Assembly (NCBI GenBank): GCA_027475525.1
Contig: JAMWFC010000082.1
Coordinates: 2,480,001-2,544,000 of the forward strand
Length of the DNA stretch: 64,000 bases
From: Macrolepiota albuminosa
Lineage: Eukaryota; Basidiomycota; Agaricomycetes; Agaricales; Agaricaceae
Direction: 5' to 3'
Part shown: positions 10,664 through 22,582 of the stretch, in pieces
How the letters are laid out: each line of letters starts with the position of its first letter
Numbering within the stretch: position 1 is the stretch's first letter
Program-made: the position numbers and the translations under genes
Notes under the pieces: generated by a model
Told to the model about the DNA's origin: nothing
The model's database searches: none
What the model saw: the letters and a program-made list of their open reading frames with translations, nothing else

Positions 10664-13078
10664 ATGTCTTTCCATATTCCAACTCCGCCCCCTGTTCCTT
10701 CTGTCGAGGCCCAAGACACGGCCCACGCTTATATCGCCAAAGCAAATAACTTTCTCAAGCAAATTGATAGCGTTGGCGTAAAAGTGCCTGTAAATTTGGT
10801 GGTTGTCATTATGAAGCTATATGAGCAGTGGCTGGATGTGCACGTTCTTGGTGTGGGCTGGAATTACGAGATAGAGGTTCGGGAGTGGTGCCAGTCATGG
10901 TACCTGGATCACCGTGGCACAGAGTGGTTAGTGCCCTTTGCTCATTTTGTGAGTGCTCCTAGTTCTTGCCATGTCGCTAGCTGATTGGGTTGTCATACGC
11001 CTCTTCCCATCCCAACAATTGAGGACAAGTTGGAGGATATTCTGTCTAGGGCATTGCCGATGACGGTAAGCATGCCTGCAGCAGAGTGAGTATTTCTAAC
11101 CCATTCATCCTGACTTAGCTTTGGTCTGATTTATCCCCTCACAGCAAACAGGAGGTGTTGATGCCCCTCGCACGCATGCAGGTGGACAAGGAGATCGCAG
11201 CAAGGCAAGAGGAAGTTTCCTGAGATTCTCGGAAGATTACCAGGGCGCTGGAGGAGTGGGAGAGGGCAGCAGCATTGGCGATAGAAATGGAGGAAATTGC
11301 TGTGAGGAAGGTGCCTGCCGCCAAGAGGCAGGAAACTGAGGAATCCAGAAAGGTAGGTTGTGCTGGCAGCACTTTGAGCCTAGTGTTGCCAGCTAGCAAG
11401 TCAGGCTTGCCAAGGAAGCCGGCAGGTGCTTCCAAACGCAAGGTATGTGCTGATTTTGCTTGCCATTACCAATGGTCACTAATGACATCTGCAGAGTTGC
11501 AAGGCGGCTCTTCAATACATGGTAAGCCATTCTCTTGTACTGATTTTCTAATTCACTGTGATCCGTTTAGGCGCCAATGCAGTCTAGTTTTGATGACAAG
11601 AAGCTCAAAGAACTGCTGTTGCTGCGTCAAGAGGAGGCCATCCTTGACGAGGAACAGAAAGCCAGTGTCGTAATGGAGAAAATGAAGAGGAAGAAGACCG
11701 TTTCCCTGGCGACCTGGCAAGCATTCAAAGAAGCATGGAGAGCAGTAAGTGACAATGTTTTTCATTACTTCCTGCTAACCTCCAGATACAGTGTGACAAA
11801 TGCTAGGCCAATAACAACCCCGAAGGCTGTTGGTTTCTGACTGGAGCCCAGCCATGTTATTGTTGTGGTGCCCTCAGGCGTGCGTGCACTATTGACAGGG
11901 CTAAAAGTTGTGAGCATGGTAGTGTGCCAGATGCCCTCGTCAAGAAAACGTTTTTCCACATGGTGTTGGTAAGAAGGGCAAGAGAGTTTGTGGAGAAACA
12001 GAGGAAGAAGGTTGCCACAGGAAGAATGGCAGCCATTGAACATGCCTCCTTGGTGTTGCCAACACACCAAGGAGATGGGACTAAAATGGTCAGCAACCAA
12101 GACACCGGAGAGTGCCAAAAGACTTTGGTCCCAGACAAATGACAAGCCCCTTCTCCAAGCAAAAGGAAGGGCAAAGCAAAGTGTCCTCATGTGGAGTTGT
12201 CACCTTCCCCTTTGCCTGCTCCTGAGGACATTAAAATGAAGAATCTGGAAAAGGCCTTGGCGGCAAGTCGCCTACCATCCCCTGACATAGAGGCAGGTCC
12301 AAGTGGCCTTTTGTCACCAATCCATTTGGTAGCAAGGTCTCTGGAGAAGTTGGGAGACTGGGAAGCTGCTGGCAACTTGGTACCTCAAGAGGAGCAGGAA
12401 GAGGTCCCCTTGGATATCAAGATGGGGAAGGGTGCTGGCTCGGCTGAGGCAGGGGGAACAGGAGGAGATGAAGACGCTGAAGGTGAAGAGGAGACCTTGG
12501 CAACGCAGTAGAAAGGTGGCGAAGAGGAGAAAGTGGCAAGGGAGGCAGTAGCAGAGGAAGAGGGGGAAGCAGCAGGAGTTGCCAGGGAGGAGCCTAAGTG
12601 GCGATGGCTCCCTCTTTATGGTAACATCGCCCCCTGGGAGGTGTCAGATCCTGAAGATATTGCCAAACTGGAGCCTAGGCACCCCATAGTTGCCAGAGTC
12701 AATCCTACTTAGACTCCCCAGCCGCAGCCAATGGTTACTGGCAACGCTTTCAACTGGCTGAGACAAGACCTCGTATATCTGGTGATTGTGCTTAACCCAT
12801 GGGAGATGCTGGAGAGGTTTTTGAGGAGAGCGGCAACGATGGAGACTGCAATAAGGAGAGAACAGGAACGAGTCTGGGGCCAGCTCATGGCACTTAGACT
12901 GTGCTATTCTAACTTGGGTCGCAGCCTACATGTTCTGCACAATTACCAAGCAAATTGCCAAGCTGCCCTGGACTGGCAAACTGCCAACCACATTTTGCCT
13001 GGCGACCTCCTTTCCCTTCATGAGTCCTCTCTGTCCATGTCGGACAACTCTTTGCTGATGGACGACAATAGTGAGTAA
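10664..13078 (+). pseudogene. E1 antisense zinc-cluster gene, decayed
   Basis: This is the E1 counterpart of the intact gene at 33089-35523 and is antisense to gag-pol. The first exon (MSFHIPTPPPVPSVEAQD, EVREWCQSWYLD) and the last (RRAATMETAIRREQERVWGQ; stop at 13076-13078) align throughout. The six-cysteine cluster near 11791-11875 keeps all six Cys, but a stop replaces the Trp after CDKC. Further stops occur near 11221, 12140, 12509 and 12711. Splice sites such as GTAAGT after the Cys-free N-terminal half are still visible. The gene has decayed along with its element, mostly by CpG transitions, and is presumably non-functional. Confidence 0.8.
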
Positions 13079-13426
13079 ACGGACCTTAGCGTAGATAGGC
13101 CATTTATATATAGCATTTTGTTACCATACCCATATATATATATTTGTTTCTAAGTCTGAGAAAGTAAGTTTTGTAAGTAAACTGATAGATAGACATAGTT
13201 AGGGGGGAGCTTAGAAAAATTTTGCAAAGGGAAAAACGCTCAGTAAGTTATTATAGCAAAAAACCCTTGGCAAAAATTGCGCAGTGCGCTAAGCGTTGGC
13301 GACCTGCTAGCGCTGCGGCTTGGCTATGTAAGGTATTGTCTGTTGGATATAGTACAGTAAGTATCGGCAAGAAAGATAAGTAAAGTAATTGATAGATAAA
13401 GAGAGCTTATCAATATATAGTTCTTT
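13079..13426. other. Convergent intergenic region between antisense gene and pol
   Basis: The AT-rich 3' ends of two convergent genes meet here. A stretch near 13262-13325 (containing GCTAAGCGTTGGCGAC) is conserved in E3 at about 35,780-35,850. No gene was seen. Confidence 0.5.
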
Positions 13427-16400
13427 CTAATCATTTTCTTCTTCTTCAACCAGAGTCGGCAAATTATCATCATCCAATAAGTCAGTTTCTTCAAGTTTCC
13501 TAAGTTTGGCGGTGTCAATATCTAGCGCTTCCAGTGGCAAGTCAATTTGTTCCCTGGCAAGATACAGTAATAGGTGAAAGACAGCAACAGGTTGATGTAG
13601 TACTGAACTATCTAATTCACAGAGCACGTAAGCGCCTTCATGGTTACGAGAGATAACTACCAAAGGCCCCAAATAGCACAGTTGCATTTTCTTGTTGTAT
13701 GAGGTCTTGATTTTGGAATTGCGCATAAGCACTAGAACTCCTCTTGGGAAGTTGTAATCCTTGATAGTAGCACTATGCTCGGTCTCAAAGCACAGGGCTG
13801 CTTGGCAACAGGCACTAAAAACTATCTCATGGAGTCGCTCTAAATCCTCTTTTCTTCATTGGAGATCAATGGCTCGTCTGGCGATCAGATCAGTAGTCAC
13901 TAAAATGCTGTTGGGTGCTGGCTGAAGGTAGGTTGCTTCTATAATGTCAGCAGAAAGTAAAGAATGGGTGCCAGTAGCTGCGTAATAGGGAGAACAACCC
14001 ATGCGCTTATAAATAGTAACTCTTTCCAACCAAAATACTGAGTATGTTGCTTCACTCCAACGAGATTTGTCGCCATCAACTGCTTTGAAGAGTGCTTGCT
14101 GAATGTCAAAGTGTGGTCTCTCTACCAGGCCATTAGCGCGCTTGTTGTAGCCAGATATTTGAATGTGATGGATGTTGTATTTTTTGGCGAGATATATTAG
14201 CACTTTGATAATTGGCACACTGTTATCCATGACAATTTCTTTTAGCGCTTCTCAACGGCAAATGACGTCCTTAAACAGCCACTTAGTGACCGCCTCTGTG
14301 TTTTCTCTTTGAAGCATTCGAAATTCAGGCCAGTGGATTAGTAAGCAATGACCTTGAATAATGTACTTATGGCAACTGGATTTGGGCATGTGCATGGTAT
14401 CGACGTAGATTTTGCTGAAGAGGAAAGCTGGCATTGCAACGGTTGGTGAGATAAGCACTTGGCATGTTTGTTGAATTTGGCAGAGGTAGCATGTCTTAAT
14501 GTACCAGATGATGTCGGCACTAGCATGTGGCCACCAGAATCGTTCTAAAAGAGAGGCTTGGGTAGCATACAGACCTCTATATCCTAGCTCGTCATGCATG
14601 GCACGCAGGACCCATAAACAACTTTTTGGCTTGATGATCAGCTTGTAAGTGCCATCTTAATTTCGTTGCCAAAGACGGTTGTTGGTAAAGAAAAAATGAG
14701 TAGCATATCAGATAAAGGTCACATATTGTTTGTCGGTAAGACCTGCCGGTCGCTTGAGGTCTTGTAGCCATTGTTCAATTGTTAACAGGTGACAATCTTT
14801 TGCCTTTGCCTTAGCAGATCGGGGAACAGCATTGTACGTCAAGTTTCTGCTGTCTTCTCTTAGCAGATGAGGTTCTTGTACAACCTTTACTGGAGGCAAG
14901 TCTTGACCATAGATGCTTGCCGTGTAGAATGTGAGAGGTGTGCTAAAGATCTCGGGTCGGTAAGGGACAAGGGGATGTAAAAGGATGCTGGTAGGTTGTT
15001 GCCAATGCAGCAAGAGAATTGGTTGTTGTATAAGGTGCACGAAACCGTGTAATCAGTCGATCCAGTCCTCGAAATTGCTATCAGCCTGTGGATCCACTGC
15101 TGGGTCGCCAGGCTGCCGTAGTTGCCTAGAGAGTCTATCTGGTCCATGGAAAGAGCTCTTGACATGTACCAACTCAAAGTGAAACATGAGAATAGCGACT
15201 ACTTAACGGTTTATGCTAGGGGATGGCTGGATATTGGGATTCTGCAGCATGCCTTTGATGTACCTAGCGTCGACTTCTACAATGAGATTCTGCATGCCAA
15301 TCAAATACATCTTTAGCAACCGGAAGGCTTTGAAGAGTCCATAGAGTTCCAGTTTAGGCTGACTGTAGCAAGATTCCCAGTTGTTTAGCATGATAAACCC
15401 AAAGCGGTTGTAGTGTTGTTGTTTCTGATTTTTGCTAAGGCATTGGCACAAGAAGTAGCCAACAGCAATATATGAAGTATCCACCACCAAGATAACAGGG
15501 TCAGCAGAGGCATAGTCAATGAGAACTAAGAGCTTGGCATTTTGTAGGGCTTTTACTAAGTCTTGTTGTGCAGTGACCTGGTCTGGCCCAAATTCAAAGG
15601 GCTCGTTAGTGTGGGTGAGTCAGTTAAGGACATGTGCACGATGGGCAAAGTTCTTGACAAATATCCTGAGAATACCAACAGTACCCAAAAAAGCATGAAC
15701 TTCAGATAAGTCACAGCAAGGACCCCATTGCTTCAGAAGTGCTAGGCAAGACTCGTTGGGAACATGTCCGTTGGGAGTGCAGATGTGACCAAGTATTTTG
15801 AACCTGGGCGTGCAAAGGAGAAGCTTATGGCCGCTAAAAGTTCCACCGCTATACTTCATACGTTGGAGAACTCGGTTAAGCAGCTGGAAAAACTCCCATA
15901 ATGCTAAGCAAATGTTGGAGTTGTTGGGATGGGTCACCGGTAAGCTGTTTACAAGTCGCCAGTCTTTGGGGCCTTTGATGCTAACGTCATCAATAAAGCT
16001 AAGGACATTGTATAGTATTTCGGGTTGGAGGATGAAAGTGATGTCGTCATAAAATATAGAGACTGAGTTTGTCCAGCCCATCAGTAAAGTGACTAGGTGT
16101 AATGCGCCAAACGGGGTTTGAAAAGTGGTGAGGTCATGAGAAGAAGGGTGTATCGGGCATTTGTTGTAGCCAACATAGAGGTCAAGGGTGGTGCCACAAA
16201 TACACCCGGCAAAGGACTTAGCAATGTGGTCAGGAAAAGGTGGTATGCCAGAGTGTCATATGGTAACCCTATTTAGCGGTTCAAGGCTGTGGACTATGCA
16301 TAGGTTACTGTTCTTCTTGAGAACACAAAACTATTATGAGCGGTAAGAGCTATTGGAGGGTTCGTAGATGCCAGCCTTAATCTTGGTCCTAATAATTTAG

Positions 16401-19400
16401 CAGACCTCAGCTTTGATTCCAGGTGGTAACGGTCAGTTGTGTTCTGTCCATGGCACGTGAGAAATGGTTGGGATTATGACAGGCGGGAAGAAGTCTGTAC
16501 GAAGACTGCTGCATTCCAAGTCTTCTCAAGTGAAGGCTTTATTTTGCTTAGTGACGAGATCAGTAAGAACATCCAACTTATCTTTGGTCAAAAACCCTGT
16601 GTCATGCTCCTTGGCAAACTGTTGCTGGTGTTCTGCGGTAAAATGTCCTTTGGGCTGAAAGGGTGGCAGATTTAGTGATAAGATTGGCATATCAGCAAGA
16701 GGGTTGCCAATGATCTGGCACTTGATTCTAAAGATCTCGGAAGAGTGCGTAGCGATGGGTTTTGTTTTGAGAGCAACTGGCTTATATTTCTTTTTGACTT
16801 GAACCTCTTTCCTTTTGGGAGCATTAGCTTGGTTATATACAAAGGTGGAAAGGGGAAATATAGCCTGAGAAGTGGCAAGTCCAAGAATGGCAGGAGACAA
16901 GGCTCCAGGAAGAGTAGTGAGATACGTATTGGTAGACGCAATATTTTGAAATAATTCTAAGACGGTAAGGTATAAGTACGCAGGAGAAGAATTGGTAATG
17001 TTTTGGCTTTTCTGAGAAGTCTCAGCATCAGTAACGGAGGATAAGGTAAATAAAACTTCTTCATCAAGAAAAGCGGTAGACAGGACATTTACAAGACCAG
17101 TATAATGGTCATATTCCAGCGTTAGCGCCACATCTCCATGATTGTCGCCAATCACCTCCTCGATGGTTTGTGAAAACACCTATGGGGTTGTTTATTGGTG
17201 TATTGGTTGGTAAACTCCAGAGGCTTAGCACAGGCGCCTTTTTGTTGTCCCCTAGAGAATGTTGGCACCGTTCGTTGGATTCTGGGATTGGGGTTGCTAA
17301 TTGTTAGTGTCGTCTCATTGTTGGTAATGGTTTTGACAACTGATTGTGCCAAGATGTCAAAGGGTCTGCCAAGAAGTAAATCATATGCTGGGGATTGTAA
17401 AATGTGTATCTGGAGGTAGAAAGTAATGTCGCCAAGAGTGCAAGGGTACATTCTTGGCAAGACCAAGGGATCTGTCTACTGTGCTGTTAGCGCTCTGCAT
17501 GTTTAGTATAACAGTAGGGTCATAAATGAGGCCCAGGTCATTAGCGACTTTAGCTGCCATAGAAATAATTTGTGACCCGCTATCCACAATAGCTTCTACC
17601 TCGTGCTTGTTATCTACTGTTAGCACAACTAAACGGATAGCATGTGATTCTTGAGCAACGGTAAGGATTGCCGGGTCTTCTCCATATTCTACCAACCTAA
17701 GATAGATTTTGACAGGGTCCACAGAGGTGGCGTTAGCAATGGTATTGGCAGGAGAGTCATCAGTGTCAGGAGAGTCGACAGTAATGGAAAAACCAGGAAG
17801 TGTGTCATCAAGTTCATCGACCTCAGCAACGGCTGTCGCCAAGGGACATCGAGGAGTGACTGCCATCTTCACCTGGTTGCAGACATCTGAGGCAATACTA
17901 CAAAGTTCTTCAACTGATAAAGTGATGGTTTTTTTCATGATGCAACTGAAGACGTGGTTTGACTTTTCTATATTGAATATTGGCACAGTAGGTCAGTAGC
18001 CACCTTCAGGACGCTTTTTGGAAGCAGCAAAGTTTCGTTGTGCTGGAGCATGATATCGGTTGGGGATCCCTGAATAAGGGTGGAGAGGTGGCAAAGATGT
18101 TTCAGGAGCAGCAGAGGACAAGGATGGTTCTGAGGTTGTAGCTGGAGGTGTGGCAGGAGCAGGAGTCGGTAACTTGCTAGCAGGAGGCATTGGCTTGTAT
18201 CCTTTAAGAGGTTGTTTAAGCTGCTTAACTTCAATCCCATCAAAAACTTGGTTCTTAAGTGAATCCAATTCCTTCTATAGCTTAGCAATTTGTTTTGCTT
18301 GCGAGAAAGTAGGATGGTCACCAATGCTGTCAAAGTGTAAGACCTTGTAAATCATTTGCTGTTGAGTTGCCTGCTCAGGGTCAGGGTTAGCATTGCCGGA
18401 AAGTGTGCCTGTAACTATTTGTCCTGAATTGTGCCTATGCCATTCATCAACTCGCTCCTGGAAGGACTTCTAGTCAGGGTAGTTGGGGATGGTGGTGCCA
18501 GTGGTTAGAACTATCTTGCTGTCAATAGCCCTTCGAATTCTTCCTTGCCGAATATAATTTTCTAAAGTAGCGCAGCGTCTTCTAGTCATAGTGTGGCCAA
18601 TTTTCCACAAAAGTGGCAAGGGCCTGGTGCAGGTGCATTGGCGGATTGGTTAGCAGTGAGATTAGTTGTAATCATGGTTTCAATATGAGTCATAGCAGAA
18701 GCGACAGCAGCGGTAACAGCAGCATTGAGATCCTCTTTCTTAACAAAGTCGGCAACAGGAGGTGGGATGGGAATAATACCGTTGGTTCATTCAGGGGATG
18801 GGCTCATCCTAGCGCGTTGTATACCAACGCCAGTGTCCATTCCCTTGAGGACCCATTTGCTGGCTTCAAAGACATCAGCAACATTATATGGCTCCTCCAG
18901 ATAATGGGCCTGCTGGACAATTTCTAGGTGATGAGCAATACAAGTCCACAATGAAGTTGAGATGCCCTGTTGGAATAGATGACGTTCCTTGTTGATATAG
19001 AGCTTGCCGTTTTGCAGAAGCTATCTAGCAATTTTCTGGAACTTACAGTAATACGTAGAGAACACACCAAGTGAAGATGTGCCGTTGTTGAAAGATTCCT
19101 GTACTAGTTTCTGCAACTCATTTACCGTGTATTGGGTAGCCTCTTCAGCTCCAGGATACAACTGGATTACTGCCATCTTCCAGCCTTCATACGAGGCACC
19201 TTGGGCTGGAACTGGTGGTGTGGCAGGAATAAAGGCAGCAAACTCGGCAAGACCTGTCCACGTCTCTGCTGTGTCATATGACATGTACCTTGCCATGTAT
19301 TCTTTCATCTGCATGTGGTTGGTAATTCCACAATCCCTGAATAAATATTCTAACTCTTTGAAGTACTGAGAAAGCTCCCATGGCTTGGACTCATCCCATT

Positions 19401-19431
19401 TTGGTGCTAAGAAGTGATTACGTGGCGGCAT
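13427..19431 (-). pseudogene. E1 gag-pol (Ty3/gypsy type), decayed
   Basis: Minus-strand frames align over their full length with the E3 gag-pol. Gag begins at 19431 (MPPRNHFLAPKWDESKPW). The protease keeps EAIVDSGSQIISMAAKVAND near 17580. The pol start MFSQTIEEVIGDNHGD is at 17179, overlapping the gag end in the -1 frame. RT retains LSFIDDVSIKGP near 15970-16000, and the integrase keeps a partly changed zinc finger (HDELGYRGLYATQ). Dozens of stops and missense changes, mostly G-to-A or C-to-T, make the copy dead. Unlike E2 and E3 it carries no 77-bp duplication, so it shows the natural gag-pol overlap. Confidence 0.85.
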
Positions 19432-20415
19432 GCGCTAAACTTGTTGTTCCATGGTGATTGTGATGCCGAGTTTGGTTAACGGATGTGGAGAAGGAGTTCT
19501 AGGGATTGGTGATGGGGTAAGAGAAATGACAAGTTGAGAAAGAGGTGTTAAAGGAGTAATGGGAGTAACTGGTTGTGGTATGGCAAGCAGCGGCGCTAAA
19601 ATTGAGAGAATGTGGAAAGAGATCAGGAAATTTGTCTACAGTAGCGTTCTATAGTTCCTGTGTGAGAGAGAGACCTGGTAAGGCACTAGGTGGTTGCGGA
19701 GTTGATGGGTGAGAAGAAGCTATGCCTTCTGCCGACTGCTTTAGCAGATGGCGCCTATGCTGGAGACAGGTTTCTGGCAGAATTCTGCTCTAGAGATCCC
19801 TCACAGTGGGCTTCAATTTGATGACGCCTAAAGTTTGGTTAGTAACAAATATAGCAATAGTGTTACCGTACCAAAAGCTTGCATTGGGCATGCTAAAAGT
19901 GATGAGGGGAGTCCCGGGCAGGTCCCAGAGAACGTGCCTATCAAAAATAAGGTAAAGTCAGAAAGGGGTCAGCAAGTGTTAAGCGCTAAGGTAAAAGCGC
20001 CTATAGAAGAAGCGGTAAGTGAACATAGCAAGATAAGTGGCAAGAACACAGTAAGCTTAGCGAAGTCTAAGCAACATTAATGCCTGCTGTAGCTGCAAGA
20101 CGTGAGTATGATATTGGCTAGTGATAGTCTGCAACGTTCAATGACTTCAACGTTGCTGACCGTAAATGAGATTTGGACCGTAAGGGAGACTAGAGTAAGG
20201 GGAGCAGGAAACTCTGTTCTTGTTTCTATGTACAAGTTGGTAAGTACTTTTTATACTACAAGGAGTTTACCGTCGCCAGTGACTAATAATTGCCAAAGTG
20301 CGGTAAACTAGAAAATTTTATAGGTGTAGCTCCAATGGTTTCAGATCTCTACCGTCCATTCAAGACCTTTAGCGACACCAGGTAGCAGATTGCAACGCTA
20401 AACCATCAATCCATC

Positions 20416-20825
20416 CAGGGTAGGGCATCACAACGGTACGTGTCATACGTTGTACGGGAGCCCACTTTGTGCTGTACCATACGTGTTCAGCAGAGTCCGC
20501 TACACTGGAGCGGAGCAGTCCCCACAGTGCCGTAGAATACAGAGCCGCGGACGTGTCACAATGTNNNNNNNNNNNNNNNNNNNNNNNNNNNNNNNNNNNN
20601 NNNNNNNNNNNNNNNNNNNNNNNNNNNNNNNNNNNNNNNNNNNNNNNNNNNNNNNNNNNNNNNNGTGTCATACAGCACATTGTGACACGTCTGCGGCTCT
20701 GTATTCTACGGCACTGTGGGGACTGCTCCGCTCCAGTGTAGTGGACTCTGCTGGACACGTATGGTACGGCACAAAGTGGGCTCCCGTACAACGTATGACA
20801 CATACCGTTGTGATGTCTCTATGTG
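20416..20825. mobile_element. hAT-like foldback MITE in the E1 LTR
   Basis: The left arm (20416-20564) and the reverse complement of the right arm (20665-20825) match over about 145 bp with a few transitions, so the element is a giant hairpin. The left end reads CAGGGTAGGGCATCAC, close to the CAGGG start typical of hAT transposons. The flanks are ATCCATC on both sides (20409-20415 and 20826-20832), and the undisrupted LTRs have a single copy. An 8-bp hAT duplication with one mismatch (AATCCATC/GATCCATC) is possible. There is no coding capacity in the visible part, so it is non-autonomous. Confidence 0.75.
20565..20664. other. Assembly gap, exactly 100 N
   Basis: The gap lies at the apex of the foldback element, where a long palindrome is hard to assemble. 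Confidence 0.99.
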
Positions 20826-21123
20826 ATCCATCACCCTTCTGTCTGTCCAAAATACTAAGCGATGTCAGGCACCAAATCAGGATGCTAAGCGATGTCAGAT
20901 GCCAAGGTCAAACACCAAGCTGTCCATCAGCTTTTGATAGATCATCAACCTTCTCACTAAGCGCTATTGTCAGTAACTGATGCTATCTGTCAGTTGTCAT
21001 TTTGTCTGCCGTTGACGCTATTATTGATTGGATCTGCTTTTTGCTGTGCATGGCCATCAAATATTGCCAAAATTAGTTAATTAGCGTGCGCTAAGGTATC
21101 TCGAGCCAGTGCCATGTTGCCGT

Positions 21124-22194
21124 TGATAGGCTTCTACTCAGACTGAGCGCATCAAGGGACATTATAGGCCAACCAACACTTGACGTATTCAGGACTCTAG
21201 CGACCAGTTGGGAATATAGAGCAGCTCTAGCTCTGGCAAATTACTACAGGATGTGGAAATTTATCCTAACCCCTAGCTACCAGGCCTTCAGCGCACTCCT
21301 TTCACCTAGCCCAAGGATGAAGAAGGCTCATAACGTATAACGATAGCACGACGGCGGGAGAGGACTCTAACTAAACCCCAATCACTTCCAGAAGGAGCCA
21401 GCAGCAGGCGCTGCCATTTGACGAGGAACTTCAATCAGAAGTCTAAAAGGATCAATGACGGCGGCACTGGATATACTTAAATCCGACATCTGGACCTGCC
21501 AGGAACTAATACAATGAGTAGCGCTGACATTAGCGCTCACGGCGTCTGTCGAGGATTTTCCGACCATACCCCGGAACAGCCTGGCCAATCGGAGATATAG
21601 TAAAAGTGAGCAGACTCGTACAATTCTAAGTCAATATAGAGTCGCCGCTGGTTGCCGTGGGTCATAACGCCGTTGGTTGCCGTCAGCCATGTGCAAAAGG
21701 TCGCCGTTGACAGGTCGCCGTTAGAGGAAACCACGAGGAGAGGCGCTAGGAGGTAGCGCCGCAGATGGGCTCGTATCTTGGCAAACACGGTAGCGCATAG
21801 TATATAAAATAGCTACTTTACATGTATATACAAAGGAATCGTAACCCCTGGAACACACAGTTACACTTAGCATTCAACTTGCACTAGCTTCCTTCGACTT
21901 CGTCACTAAGTCGGGCGCTAGCTTTGTCTATCTCGTCTTCATCGTTTACGGTGCCACCTACGGGCACAATACGCTGCGCTACTCGTCTTTTCTCCAATAT
22001 CTTTGCCTAAGCTACGACGCTTACCGTCTGCCAGGTAGCCCCCGAAGCGCTATAATCTAGCGCATCGTTTTACTACCTCCACTCGAGCTCACCGGGACCC
22101 TGTCAGGACTCCTCACAACTACGTACGTCAAGCGCTGGAGACGGCGTTGTACTGCGTATACGTCCAGCGCACCCAACCACAGTTGGCGTCATCA
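21124..22194 (+). repeat. E2 5' LTR (type A)
   Basis: Begins TGATAGGCTTC and ends GGCGTCATCA. It differs from the 3' copy at five sites, four of them CpG versus TpG or CpA. Both termini are shared with the type B LTRs (TGATAGG...GGCGTCATCA in element orientation), although the bodies differ. Confidence 0.93.
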
Positions 22195-22197
22195 TTT

Positions 22198-22215
22198 TGG
22201 AGCCCACCGCGAGGG
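22198..22215 (+). promoter_or_regulatory. E2 primer-binding site
   Basis: Three bases after the LTR the sequence reads TGGAGCCCACCGCGAGGG. TGG is the complement of a tRNA CCA end. The same segment follows the E3 5' LTR on the minus strand, so it is conserved. I could not assign the primer tRNA. Confidence 0.65.
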
Positions 22216-22582
22216 GTTCTTTTGAGACAGAATTCCGCCGGAAACTCGAGCCCAGCGACAGCGCCGCCTCCTGTTGGAGAGCGCGCTTGAACCAAGTACC
22301 ACCGACTCACCACACTTACCAGGCGCGCTACCAAGACAGACTTTGGATCAGGAACTTGAGGCCGCTCCAGACAGCTTAGCCGAAAGCTTTTTCCCTTTTT
22401 CCCGACCATTTGAGTACTTAGCAGGCGAAAACCATACGCCGCTTACGCCTTTAGAAGAGTTATCTAGGCTATTATCGCCAGAACCTAGCGACTCGGAGCT
22501 AACTGAGCCGGTACCTACGACATCGACGCTAAGTAACACGAGCACCACCACCCTTCCTACCTCGACAAACACACCTATCGGT

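Larger units (their letters stand above)
19819..21123 (-). repeat. E1 5' LTR, main part, interrupted by a MITE and by E2
   Basis: Type B LTR colinear with 9565-10450. A 410-bp inverted-repeat element sits inside it (20416-20825), and the LTR breaks at CCGT (21120-21123), where E2 begins. A decayed primer-binding site (CACAGTGGGCTTCA, plus strand) lies just outside at about 19802-19815. Confidence 0.85.
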
